From Mantamonas sphyraenae (lineage: Eukaryota; CRuMs; Mantamonadidae), in assembly GCA_026936335.1 (NCBI GenBank), contig JAPMXV010000042.1, positions 434,001-498,000 of the forward strand: 64,000 nucleotides of DNA, in the 5' to 3' direction. Under the pieces are notes generated by a model that searched no databases, was not told the DNA's origin, and was given only the letters and a program-made list of their open reading frames with translations. Both the position numbers and the translations under genes were made by a program. This document shows positions 33,665-43,783 of the stretch, in pieces (the first letter of the stretch is position 1; each line of letters starts with the position of its first letter).

Positions 33665-33829
33665 GAACTGTGATGAGAACAGCGCCAGTCAATGGGAAAA
33701 CAGAAGGAGAGTGGCAAAGGGGAGAGAAAGAAAGCAAGCAATGAAGCAGGTGGAGCAGGTTGAGGAGCAGCACGCACGCGCATCCACCCATTTTCCTCCT
33801 GCGGACCGCATCCCAGCCATCCACACGCA

Positions 33830-34361
33830 ATGGCCAACTGGGGCTTCATTGCATCACAGGCCTTTCCATGCTGCGTCTTCTTGGCGTTTGGTCTGACGTG
33901 GTTGATTGTCAACGCCGACAACTACAGCCTGGAGGGAGCGCCCGTGGGCCAGAAATGGACCAATGTGACCGCGAAAGTGGAGGAGATGCTCTTGGAGGAG
34001 TTTGCACAGCAAGGTTACTATACTGCCACGATGATGTACAGGGGAGCGCGCGGGTCTCTTTTCCAAATGTGTACAACGCTTCTGCGCCCCGGCGCTTAGC
34101 GATCGCGTACAACACGGTTCAGGCGTGTACACGTCCGACCATGACCAAGCCAAGGCGTACACCGAACAGTTCAAGGTCGGGGCATCGTACCCGCTGTACG
34201 TGGACCCGCACGACAAGGACATGCTCCGCGTCTCGCTGACGGGCGGTCATGCACACATCAGCACCTGGGATTTGTACCTGGGCCTGGGTATCGCGTTTAC
34301 AGTGGTCGCCGTCATTGCCTTTCTGTGTCTATTGGGCGGAGTCCTCTCTGGCAAGCTGTGA
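33830..34361 (+). CDS. Second DUF3592-like two-pass membrane protein, likely with a 46-nt intron
   Basis: Frame 1 starts at ATG 33830 with a membrane helix (SQAFPCCVFLAFGLTWLIV). The continuation from about 34100 is two frames away: GVYTSDHDQAKAYTEQFKVGASYPLYVDP..RVSL, then helix 2 (LGLGIAFTVVAVIAFLCLLGGVL). Removing 34054-34099 (GTCTCT...CTTAG, 46 nt) joins them in exact phase and gives 161 residues with a typical DUF3592 loop. A pair of one-base errors is the alternative. Same architecture as the gene at 28301. Function unknown. Confidence 0.65.
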
Positions 34362-34533
34362 TTGTGGAGAGGGAAATCGCAAACGCGCCAACCAAAACGA
34401 CACCGAATGACGCACATGAAAATGACCAACAATGGAAGACCCTGTGTGTTGTTCCTTTTCGTCCTGGAGTGTATTCATCATTGTTGGTTGGAGAGGGATG
34501 CAACGCCCAGCGCTTGCTTGCAGTTCCTCGTGT

Positions 34534-34902
34534 TCAACAGCTCTCGAAGGGCGCACAGCACTTGCCAATCTTGGTGCAGGTGCCGTTTGTGGCTTCCCAC
34601 TCCAGACCCTGGCAGGTGTGCTTGCAGTAGCCGGCGAAAAAGGTGGAGCCCTGGCACATCACGCCGAGGTGCTTGGGGTCGTCCTGGGTGGCTGTGCCAC
34701 ACTGCACCGTGGAGTTGTCACACAGGGCGTACCCATACATGGTTTTGTCGCAGTTGTTGAAGATGATGCACTTGCCGGTGTCCTGGTCCCACTTGGATTG
34801 GAGGCAGGGAGTCGCGTGGATCACGGTGGCCAGGGAGAGCAGGGCGACAAGAGCGGCCAAAACCAAGGCCTGAGCGTTGTTGGACGATGTGTTGGATGTC
34901 AT
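34534..34902 (-). CDS. Small secreted Cys-rich protein
   Basis: A single exon of 122 residues. A clear signal peptide (ALVLAALVALLSLATVIHA) precedes a mature part of about 90 residues with about a dozen Cys, including CIIFNNCDKTMYG, VMCQGSTFFAGYCKHTCQG and KIGKCCAPFESC at the very end. NxT/S sites (DNST, TNGT) are present. No retention signal or membrane helix. The even Cys content suggests disulphide bonding. I do not recognise the family. It diverges from the next gene with a 30-bp gap. Confidence 0.75.
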   Translation of the reverse strand: MTSNTSSNNAQALVLAALVALLSLATVIHATPCLQSKWDQDTGKCIIFNNCDKTMYGYALCDNSTVQCGTATQDDPKHLGVMCQGSTFFAGYCKHTCQGLEWEATNGTCTKIGKCCAPFESC

Positions 34903-34932
34903 GGTCGTGTGCGCGAGCCAAGCCAGGGAGAT

Positions 34933-35637
34933 ATGGACGACGCAGAGGCTGACACGTTGAGTTGGTGTCGCAACCGTTTGGCACAGGTCCTGCATCAGCT
35001 CGGATGGTCTCGGGCTGATCTGTGTATGGAAGATGGAGAAAAGCAGCAGGCAGAGGAGGAGGAGCAAGATGCCGTGGCAAGGGAGAGCGACAAGGGAAAG
35101 GGGAAGCAAGTCGCAACTCCAACTCCAAGCGCACGTGCGACGCTGCCTCGTCAGCTGATTCACTTTGCAAAGGCGCACCAGTGGGTGCACAACGCAGTGG
35201 ATGATACGGACATGGCAGAGTTGGTGTTGACGTTGCTGCAGGAACCGCGCGTAGAGTACGCCGTTGTTTCGCGGGAGCTGTACGAGTTTATGGGCGAGCA
35301 CACGCAGTCGTTCGTGGACAAGCTGTTTCTACACTTGCATACACACGCCGTGTTTCCGTCGCACAGCACACAGCGCTGGTACTGGCACGAGAACGTCGTG
35401 TCGGACCCTGCACACTCTCCAACCCGGCTACCGGACCTCGTGTTGCCCTACACAGCACCACGAGCCTCTGCTACCGCACAGGCAGCAGCGTCCACTCATC
35501 GCACACGCTCGAGGAAGCGGAAAACGCGCAAAAGGAAGCGAAACCGAGTACAGCGGCAGCGTGATCTGCTGAACCGGTACGTGGTCGCGTTGACGAAGAA
35601 ACAGGAGCCCGAGGGCAAACGCCAACGTGTGGAGTAG
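34933..35637 (+). CDS. Unrecognised protein with strongly basic C-terminus
   Basis: A single exon of 234 residues. N-terminal helix (LSWCRNRLAQVLHQLGWS), an acidic/Gln segment, a folded-looking middle (AKAHQWVHNAVDDTDMAELV, then EYAVVSRELYEFMGEHTQSF) and a Lys/Arg-rich tail (THRTRSRKRKTRKRKRNRV) that should act as a nuclear or nucleolar signal. No catalytic motif is seen. It converges with the kinase gene (11 bp between stops). Coding status is supported by length, the absence of competing frames and its tight divergent placement; function unknown. Confidence 0.6.
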   Translation: MDDAEADTLSWCRNRLAQVLHQLGWSRADLCMEDGEKQQAEEEEQDAVARESDKGKGKQVATPTPSARATLPRQLIHFAKAHQWVHNAVDDTDMAELVLTLLQEPRVEYAVVSRELYEFMGEHTQSFVDKLFLHLHTHAVFPSHSTQRWYWHENVVSDPAHSPTRLPDLVLPYTAPRASATAQAAASTHRTRSRKRKTRKRKRNRVQRQRDLLNRYVVALTKKQEPEGKRQRVE

Positions 35638-35648
35638 CTTTGTTGAAT

Positions 35649-36995
35649 TCACTGTACATTAGATGATGAGGAAGACTGCTTGGCCAAGGCTTGGCACACC
35701 TGGTCGCAGGATAGCCGTGTGTCGGGGTCCTTGTCAAGCATGCCGTGGAGGAGCCAAGTAGAGGTGCTGCTGAGCTGTCCATGAGCCTGGGTCTCGTGTG
35801 CGAGCACATCGTCCACGTGAACTCCCTCGACTTGGGCCATGACATCCTCTGGGGAGTCGCCGTCAAAGGGGGGGTGGCCAAAGAGCAGCCTGTAGAATAA
35901 GATGCCCAGGGCCCACACGTCCATCTTGCGACCACTGTAGGCCTGGTTTTGCAGTTGTTCGGGTGTAACCGTGTGCAGAGTGCCAATGAGCACGTCACTA
36001 AACACGTCATCGTCGTACTCGACCTCAAACAGGCCGCTCGTGCCAAAGTCGACCAAACGCACACGTGTCTCGCCCTCGTGCGAGTGTTCCACCACAACGT
36101 TCTCATGTCGAATGTCCCTGTGACACACGCCTCGGCTATGGCAGTGGGCCACGGCGTCTGCCAGCTGTCGTAGAAGCGCCAGGGCGTCCTCTTCGCCGTG
36201 TGCCTGTGCGGACAGACACTCATCGCCGCAATAGTCCATCACGAGACACACTTGCTCGCGGGTGCCCACCACCTGCTGCAGTGACACCACCCCAGTGTGC
36301 TCCACACTCATCAAACTCTTCACTTCGACGTCCACACGTGACATGTCCGCCGCGTTGGCCGTCCGATGGATCAGTTTCACTGCCACCGGTTGGCCCTGCT
36401 GGCCCTCTGCCTTGCGCACACACGCTGTGCTGCCAATGCCTACCACACGACCCAGCGTATACTCGCCCAGTCGCTTGCATCCACGCAGGCCACTCAGCTG
36501 CTCGCTGTAGTACGCACGGATCACGCTGCGGCCCAACGCAGCCCACGGCCCACCCTTGCTCTGCGGTACCTCCAATCCGTGGGACTCCATCCACACCCCA
36601 TCGCTGGCCAAAGCCAGAGCCAGCGAATCGTCGCCTCGTGCTGTGTGCCAGCGCAAGAGGAACGCACCCAGGTCCTCGGCACTGTGCGAAAGCAGGTGGG
36701 CCATTCCCGCTTGGTACTGCTCCTCTTCTTCCTCTTCTTCCTGTGAGCCACCTCCGGCCATTTCCTCCAGCTCGCCTGTGCTCCACCCAACAGACACCGT
36801 TGTACCGTGGGCGCGTGCATACGAGCCCAGCATGGGCACCTGGGCGCCGGCAAACTCCTGTGCAATCTCAGTCCACCAAGTTGCATCCACAAGCAACTCG
36901 GTGGCCACCTCCTCGGCCCTATCCACCCCACGCGACAGGCTGGCCTCTGGGTCCAACTCTCCGTCGGCGTCGTCTTCCTGGTATGCGCGAAGCAT
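35649..36995 (-). CDS. Serine/threonine protein kinase with unusual HRDIR catalytic loop
   Basis: A single exon of 448 residues. The N-terminal about 175 residues are acidic and not recognised. The kinase domain shows the Gly loop VGIGSTACV, VAVKLI (ATP-binding Lys), the hinge LVMDYCGDE, CHRDIRHENVVV, DFGTSG, TPEQL for APE and DVWALGILFYRLLFG. Overall spacing is CAMK/AMPK-like. The catalytic-loop Lys usual in Ser/Thr kinases (HRDLKPEN) is Arg here, so activity is likely but not certain. The start ATG 36995 lies 56 bp from the divergent IQ-motif gene. Confidence 0.85.
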   Translation of the reverse strand: MLRAYQEDDADGELDPEASLSRGVDRAEEVATELLVDATWWTEIAQEFAGAQVPMLGSYARAHGTTVSVGWSTGELEEMAGGGSQEEEEEEEQYQAGMAHLLSHSAEDLGAFLLRWHTARGDDSLALALASDGVWMESHGLEVPQSKGGPWAALGRSVIRAYYSEQLSGLRGCKRLGEYTLGRVVGIGSTACVRKAEGQQGQPVAVKLIHRTANAADMSRVDVEVKSLMSVEHTGVVSLQQVVGTREQVCLVMDYCGDECLSAQAHGEEDALALLRQLADAVAHCHSRGVCHRDIRHENVVVEHSHEGETRVRLVDFGTSGLFEVEYDDDVFSDVLIGTLHTVTPEQLQNQAYSGRKMDVWALGILFYRLLFGHPPFDGDSPEDVMAQVEGVHVDDVLAHETQAHGQLSSTSTWLLHGMLDKDPDTRLSCDQVCQALAKQSSSSSNVQ

Positions 36996-37051
36996 GGAAA
37001 GAACGCTTCGGGGTGGGCGACGGTGCGCGTTGGCGCAACCAGAGGCGCCCA

Positions 37052-40000
37052 ATGGAAGAGAACCCAAAGTTCCATGGGCGGCACCTGGAGCGACGCAACA
37101 GTGCGACTCGCATCCAGGCGCATGCACGCGGGTTTCTGATGCGCAAGGAGATGGGGCGGCGGCACAGTGCGGCGAGTCTCATCCAAGCGCACATTCGCGG
37201 CTTCCAGACGCGGCGGCGCATCTCGCGCATGTTTGAGCCGGTGGAAGATTGGGCGGATGACTTTAGCAGCTCGGAGGACGAGAGTGAGGAGGAGGCAGAG
37301 GCAGAGTCGGAGGAGGACGGGCTGGGTAAAGGTGAGCTCGATCAACGGTCGACGTCGCCCGAACTGCAATCCGACTCTGAGGAGGACAGGGAGGCGCTGA
37401 GCGAAGAGGAGGCAGCCATACGCATTCAATCCTTGCACAGGGGACACATGGCTCGGCGAGAGTTGGCCGCACAGCAGGAGGCAGCCGTGCGGATCCAAAG
37501 TGTGCAACGAGGTCGAGTGAGCCGGCGAAAAGTGGCGCAAGAACAGACGGCAGCGACGCGGATCCAAAGTGTGCAACGCGGGAGGGTGGCACGCAGGGAA
37601 CTGGTGGCACAAAAGGAGGCAGCCACACGGATCCAGAGTGTGCAGCGAGGACGGATGGCACGGAAGCAGCTGGCACGCGACCAAGAGGCCGCTACACGGA
37701 TCCAGAGTGTGCACAGAGGACGACAAGTGCGCAAGCAACGCAAAACGGAAGCAGACGCAGCCACACGCATCCAGAGTGTGCAGCGAGGACGGATGGCACG
37801 ACGAGAGCGGGCGGCGCAGGAGGAAGCAGCGACACAGATCCAGGCTGTGTACAGGGGCCACACCTCTCGACGGGAGCGGAAGAAGGAGCACGAGGCAGCC
37901 ACACGTATCCAGAGTGTACAGAGAGGACGTGTGGCACGCAGACAGAGGCAGGCGGAACAGGAGGCGGCGCTGCGGATCCAATCGGTGTACCGAGGCCACA
38001 GCGCACGCAAAGAGTTTTCCGACCGTCTGCTCATCGAGTACGAAATGCGGTATCGAAACAGTCGAATGGGCGATGGGGACGATGACGACGATGACATGTC
38101 CACCGGAATGGATCTGGACGGTCAGTCGTGGCGTCACCAGCCGCGCAACCAGCCGTTGCAGAAGCTGACGCCCGAGCAGCAGGCGGCGATGGTGGAACGG
38201 CTGTCGCAAGCGCAGCCGTACAAAAGACCGCCGAGCACACCACTGGTGCCCTTTCCGGAATCCAAGGTGCAACGATTTCGCAAGCAGTGGAAACCCGTGC
38301 CTTCGGTGTCGACGGGCATCCCCGAGTACACAGCCCTGGAGGACCCGTACATTTCGCCCACGCGACGCGCCGTCCTGGCTTCGCACTTTCTGACTCATTT
38401 GGAGGCGGAGGAGAAGCGAGCACGCACGCCACGGGCGGTGCAGGAGCAAGAGGCGGCAGAGAAGCTGGTGGAGAGTGTGGAACTCAGCCTCAGCAATGTC
38501 TCGTCTCTGGGCAACACCAGCCAGGGAAGCCAGGGAGACAGGCATGGCGAAGCACACGAAGGAGAAGAAGAAACAACAACAACAACAACAACAACAGGAG
38601 GTGGAGACAGGTCGCGCTCGGCGATGGTGATGCGGCCAGCAACGAGCGGACGCAGCGGATCGCGCTTTCTGCACGATTCGTACATCCAAGTGAGACGCAC
38701 AAAGACGAGGACGCGAGTGACAGACAAAGAGGGCCACAGAGTGGTTGTGGAGCGGCCCAAGCTTGTGGTTGTGCCTGCAAGTGCCACTCCGTCTCCGCCG
38801 TCCCACTCGCCTCCTCACGGCGGCGGCTCATCCACATCTGTGCGGGCACACACGTCGTTGGGATTGGCACGCACGCCAAACACACATCCCGAGGCGGAGG
38901 ATCGGGGCCCCAACTTGTGCCTGTGCATGTGTTTCAGCACCACGACCGGCGGTTCTGCAGACGAGCGGGATCGGGGGGACGTGCTCAGCCGTGGTTCTCG
39001 GTCAACGCCAACCCAAACGGCAGTTACAAACGGTTTGTGGAGAGTGTGTTGCGGAAGGCCGGTGAGAAGCGTGGGGCGGACGAAGTGGGCCTGTGGTCGC
39101 CGCTAGACGGAGAGTGGATCTCGTCGATGGAACAGGTGCAAGAGGAGAAGGATGTGGTGGTGCTGGAACGCACAGAGGAAGCCATGGCCTCGTTTCGCAT
39201 CAAATGGTTCCTGACTAAGCAGGAGGCACGCAATGGCATGCGCAGGTGCACTCAGTGCGGATGTGAAAGCAGTCGTGCCTTTCCAGACTGCGAAGATGCG
39301 CATGACACAGGGTGCATGGTACACCCGGGCACCTTTGCAGAGACGTCGCACACAATGGGCATCCAAGGAGGCTTCTCGTGTTGCCAGGAGTCTGAACGGA
39401 CGGCAGCCGGGTGCACGCCCGGGCACGAATGGGTCATGACGACGCCCTTCCGCCTGGATCCGCGGACGATGGAAGACAGCCAACATGACGAAGAGCAGGG
39501 ACAGGACAATGAGCAGCTGGGCACACGTGGTCAGAGTGACGACAGCATGGCGCTGACGGCCGAGAGCAGCAAACTGACCATGAGTGGAGTGCAGGGCATG
39601 AGCACGCCAATGACACCTCGGGGCGCGCAGGAGCAACAGCAAGGGCAATCGATGGACACCAGACAAGGACAGGGGGATGTGGTGGAGGTGGATGTGTCCA
39701 CACCACTGGGGCAAAGCACGCTGAATGGCGGAGGGATGCAGCGCAGCAGCAGCGCACAGGGAAACCAAAGCACGAGCACAAGCAGCAGTGGCCATCTGAC
39801 CTTTGGCAGCGACATGTACGAGACACCGTCGCCGTACAACCGACACGGAGGCCTGATGGAGATGGAGGAGCGCTTGACACAGAGTGAAGGCGACGGGGTG
39901 GACAAGCAGCAGCGAGGCAGTGGACGCAATGGCCATCGTCATGGCCATCATCACCACAGTCACCATCGTCGCCATCACCACAGCCACCACAGCCACCACA

Positions 40001-40641
40001 GACGGCACCGGCATCGGAACCGACGAGAGAAAGGGGACACGAGCAATTCCAAGCACCACAAGAGCAAACCCATCACGCTGCATGTGTTTGTGCATGGTGA
40101 ACAGACACGCCGCAACAAACGCACAGGCAGGAGGAACAACGCACGCGTGCAGCTGCAGGTGGATGTTGACGACGAGCGGACAAGCATGGAACGCATCCTG
40201 CGTTCGTGCCTGCGCAAGTTTGTGCCCCACCGCTTCGAGGAGGAGCTGGCCACAGGCGAATGGTATCTGCTGGAGCCCCTTGCAGGAGTGCAACCTGTGG
40301 ATCCGCAGGACCTTCGCAGCCTGTCGCATCGTCGCCAACTCGACCTGGCGCTACTGCGGGGCATTGACGCAGGCCGCTTCCCCATGGCATCCTATGTGAC
40401 GCAAGAGGAGGCGTACATGGCCCACCGCGAGTGCGATGCGTGTGGCTGCACCTTTACGTGGGATGAGCCCCAGGAGGAGTCGGCCCGCAAACACAGGTGC
40501 CTGCGTCACACACAATCCGCCAATTCCAACGGCGTATTCCCCTGCTGTGGCGGATATGACCCACAGTACGGATGCACCTTTGCACACCACGGCAGGCCCC
40601 AGCGGCCCATGCGTTTCGGCCCGCTTTCCAAAGACGAATGA
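37052..40641 (+). CDS. IQ-motif array protein with duplicated Cys/His-rich module
   Basis: From ATG 37052 the protein has 11 IQ motifs (ATRIQAHARGF, ASLIQAHIRGF, then nine RIQS-type copies to about 38030), which bind calmodulin or EF-hand light chains. A frame change follows: codons are coherent in one frame to about 38780 and in another from about 38894. A GT-AG intron 38781-38893 or a missing base near 38904 (GGGGCCCC) both restore the frame. The C-terminal half has two copies of a module: a ubiquitin/doublecortin-like fold (VPVHVFQHH...; ITLHVFVHG...) followed by CTQCGC..HPGTF..FSCC..GCTPGHEW and CDACGC..CLRH..FPCCGG..GCTFAHH. A His-rich run lies between. About 1158 residues. Confidence 0.7.
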
Positions 40642-40922
40642 CAAGGGGCGTCCGAGGTTGTGGGCAGGTCTTTTTGCACGAAAGGGCACTGCACGCCAGG
40701 ATCCACCTCTTCCGTGGCACTGCACACATGCGAGTCTGACTACAGGAGGGCGGGTCGGCGGCATGCCTCGCAAGACGCTGGCCAGAACGGAGCGGCAAGG
40801 GGAAAGCAAAAATGCACGATGGAAAAATGGGCGCGTGTGATTTTGGAACGGTTGGCTTGGCCATAGAGCGGGAACGGGTGGTGCATGGGAATGGCCAATG
40901 GAAGAAGTGGGTAGATAGGAAT

Positions 40923-41225
40923 TTACTCCTTGTTGGTGTAGTACCAGTAGCCACCTGCAGCAGCGGCCACGGCCACAACGCCGCCAACGGCCACCCAGAG
41001 GGTTGTGGAAGATTCGTCGTCCTTCTTCTTGCCCGCCACGCTGCCGTCAGCCTTGGCATCGGCCTTGTTGTCGTCCTTGGCGTCCTTGTTGTCGGCCTTG
41101 GCGTCCTTGTTGTCGGCCTTGGCGTCCTTGGCATCGGCCTTGGCGTCCTTGGCGGCGGCCTGGGCAGTGGCCTCGTTCTCGTCCACAGAGGGCGTGTTCA
41201 CGGTGTCCTTGGTGTTCGTCGACAT
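40923..41225 (-). CDS. Small tail-anchored protein with Asp-Ala-Lys repeats
   Basis: A single exon of 100 residues. Between about 25 and 60 it repeats a DAKADNK/DAKADAK unit, giving a helical, highly charged, LEA-like segment. It ends in one membrane helix (TTLWVAVGGVVAVAAAAGGYWYY) plus TNKE, the layout of a C-terminal tail anchor facing the cytosol. The leader is CA-rich (on the minus strand) immediately before the ATG. No homologue recognised. The 281 bp between this stop and the previous gene hold nothing I can identify. Confidence 0.65.
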   Translation of the reverse strand: MSTNTKDTVNTPSVDENEATAQAAAKDAKADAKDAKADNKDAKADNKDAKDDNKADAKADGSVAGKKKDDESSTTLWVAVGGVVAVAAAAGGYWYYTNKE

Positions 41226-41375
41226 GGTGTGTATGTGTGTGGTGTGTCTGTGTGCTTGTGTTGAAGAAACCGTGGGTTGGGTTTGTTCAATTCGATCGAT
41301 TTGCAGTGGGGCAGCGTGGGCCGGAGCCGGCACGCGAACGGCTCTCCAACGCAACAAACGCTGGGCCGGCCAACC

Positions 41376-43715
41376 ATGCAGTTTACACAGGGCAACGACG
41401 AGTCGTCGGTGGCACTGAGTAGGGAGGAGCGCATTGCTGCGCGTAGGGCGCGCATCCAGGCCAAGAAGCAGAGCCAGCAGCACGCCGAGTCGGAGCCCGA
41501 CGGCAAGGCGAAGAAAAAGTCGGACGATATGGGCGAGTATGCAAACGCACGGGAGCAAATCGAGTCGAGCAAGCAACGCCTGCAGCAGGTCAAGACTACA
41601 GGCACGCAGGCGGTGACACAGATCCGTGTGGAGGGCGACGACAGGGAAAACAAGCGTCGCATCGAAGAGGCCGAAGCCAAGCGAAAGCGCAACCAGGAAC
41701 TGCTGCGCGAGGAGCAGGACTCGGCCAAGGCCAACGCCTTTATCCAGGACAAGTGGGAGGGTTTGCTCAAGCACAAGATCCCGCAGGATTTGTTTGATGT
41801 AAGTACGCCCTTGATGCCGTGGCAAGCGTGCTGCGTTTCCGCCGCTGACCCGACCGTTGCCCACCGCCGCCGCTCTCGCAGGACATTGAGGAACAGCGCC
41901 GTGCGTGTGAGGAGGTCATCAGCCAGAAGGATGAAATCATCGAACAGTACAACAAACAGCTGGAGGACAACAGCAAGGCCTATCGAGACACATTGACGCA
42001 GCAGGCAACAGATATCCGTGAGTTCAGGGGTGTGCGTGTGTGGTTTCCAGCACGTTGTTTGCGCCTTTGCCCCTTTTGTTCCCCAGTTGTTTGCCATGTG
42101 CCTCATGCCTCTGCTCACACATCGTCGTCGTCCGCCTCTGTTGCACTGGATTGCACACACCACTGGCAGGCTCGCTGTTGGAGCAGATGGGCGCGCAGTT
42201 CGATCTGTTCCAGTCGGAGTGCGAAAAGCAACTCCGCGAAATCGAGGACGCGTTCATGATGGAACGCAGCGAGCTGCTGCAGAAGAATTGGGACGAATTG
42301 ATGGATCTGTTCAACAAGCGCAAGCAGATGGAGGAAGACTTTATGCGCAAGCGACAGGAACGGATCGACGATCACCAGCGGCAGCTGGAGGACACGCGGC
42401 TGACGTTTGCGGAGGAGTACAACCAGGTCAAGATGACACTGACGGCCAACATCCAAACGCTGGAGCAGCAGCAGGAGGAGATGATTGCCACGTACCAACT
42501 GAACACGCAGAAGCTGGAGTACAACCACAAAGTGCTCACGCAGCGCGCGCGAGAGAACAGCGAAATCGAGAGCAGCCAGAAGGCTCGACTGACGAAGCTG
42601 CAAGACACACACAGCAAACTCAAGGCCGAGTACGAAAAGGCAGACAAGGCGTACCGCACCGCAAACCAGAAACTGACGGAAGAGTACCGGCGCATCACAG
42701 AGCAGTACAAGGACCTGCAGAACAAGTTCCGCCACTTTGAGGTGTCGGACAACAAGAAGTACAGGGAGATCTGGGCCATGAATGAGGAAGTGGTCAAGGA
42801 GCAGGTTCGCAAGGTGCTGGAGGCAGACCGAATTGTCCACGAGCAGCAGCTGGGCCTCCACTGGGTGCCTCCTAGCGAGGATCTGTTTGAAATCGGCCTG
42901 GAGAACCTCAGCGTGACGCCTGCAGGTGGACTGGGAGGAGCAGGCACAGGCTCCATGGGCGACAACGGCGAAGGACAGCAAACAACCACGCCGACCACGT
43001 CGCACAGTCGCATGTCGGCCAGCTCGGCCTCTCGCATGCCCCCCGAACTCATCCAGACCATGTTTGACGTCCTCTGCAACGAGGCGGGTTTTCTGGCTGA
43101 GAACAAAGTTCAGGAGCTGCTGGACGACTGCCGCAGGACGAACGGCACATGATGCAGGTCGACTCCATTCTCAAGGCCATCGGCGTCGAGAAGGAGGAGG
43201 ACATGGAGAAATTGCTGACGTACTTTATCCGCGAACGGTCGGGAGAAGCTCAGGGCAGCAGCAGCAGCAGCAGCAGCAGCAGTGGTGGTGGTGGTGGAGC
43301 GGGCGACGGAGGGCCGATTGCGGCCGAGTTTATCCATCCAAACGAGGCCATCGAGGCCATCCGGGCATTTGTGGAGGATCACCGTATGGATGTGTACGAG
43401 CGCACGACATCGGCCACGTCGTCGCGTCTGAACCAGGAAGCAATGATCCGCGAGCGGAACCGGCGCCAGGAGAAGGAGTTTTGGGAGAAGATGGCCAATG
43501 TGATTTCAGATCCCACGTTTCGAGTGTGGGGCTATCTGGAAAAGGGCCTGCTGCAGTACAACGAGGTGCTGACGGAGCGATCTGAGCTGGTGCAGGAGAC
43601 GGCTCACCTGCAGCAGCAGAATGACGAGCTCAAGGCCTTGCTGCACCAGTACCTCACGGCAGGTGTCAACGACGAACTGCAGGTGCCGCCCACACGGACG
43701 GTGGCCAACCAGTGA
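41376..43715 (+). CDS. DRC1: Dynein regulatory complex subunit 1 (DRC1/CCDC164), with a 1-base deletion
   Basis: Exons 41376-41798, 41882-42017 and 42170-43715. Long coiled coil with family landmarks: EEYNQVKMTLTANIQTLEQQ, EEMIATYQLNTQKLEYN, LQNKFRHFEVSD, WAMNEEVVKEQVRK, ADRIVHEQQLGLHWVPP, then a C-terminal domain (LCNEAGFLAENKVQELL; DSILKAIGVEKEEDMEKLL; FIHPNEAIEAIRAFVEDHR). DRC1 is the core scaffold of the nexin-dynein regulatory complex of motile axonemes, so the organism should build motile flagella. Near 43137 a base is missing: the frame shifts between CRR and DERHMMQVDSI, which match DRC1 contiguously. Restoring one base makes the coding length 702 codons. Confidence 0.93.
43135..43138 (+). 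other. One-base deletion in DRC1
   Basis: The upstream frame hits TGA eight bases after the conserved block; the downstream frame continues with DERHMMQVDSI, collinear with the DRC1 family. The missing base is at or beside the GG at 43136-43137. Conserved residues on both sides leave no room for an intron. Confidence 0.85.
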
Positions 43716-43783
43716 TGCCAGCTCGGGTGTTGGGCGATGTTGTTGGGAGCGGCCGCTGAGCCAGCACAAAAAAGTTTACAGAA

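Noticed and set aside
36521-38818. 765-codon minus-strand ORF under the IQ protein
   Set aside because: Its apparent repeats (CHPSSLHTLDPCG) are the antisense reading of the IQ repeats, so it is not independent evidence of a gene.
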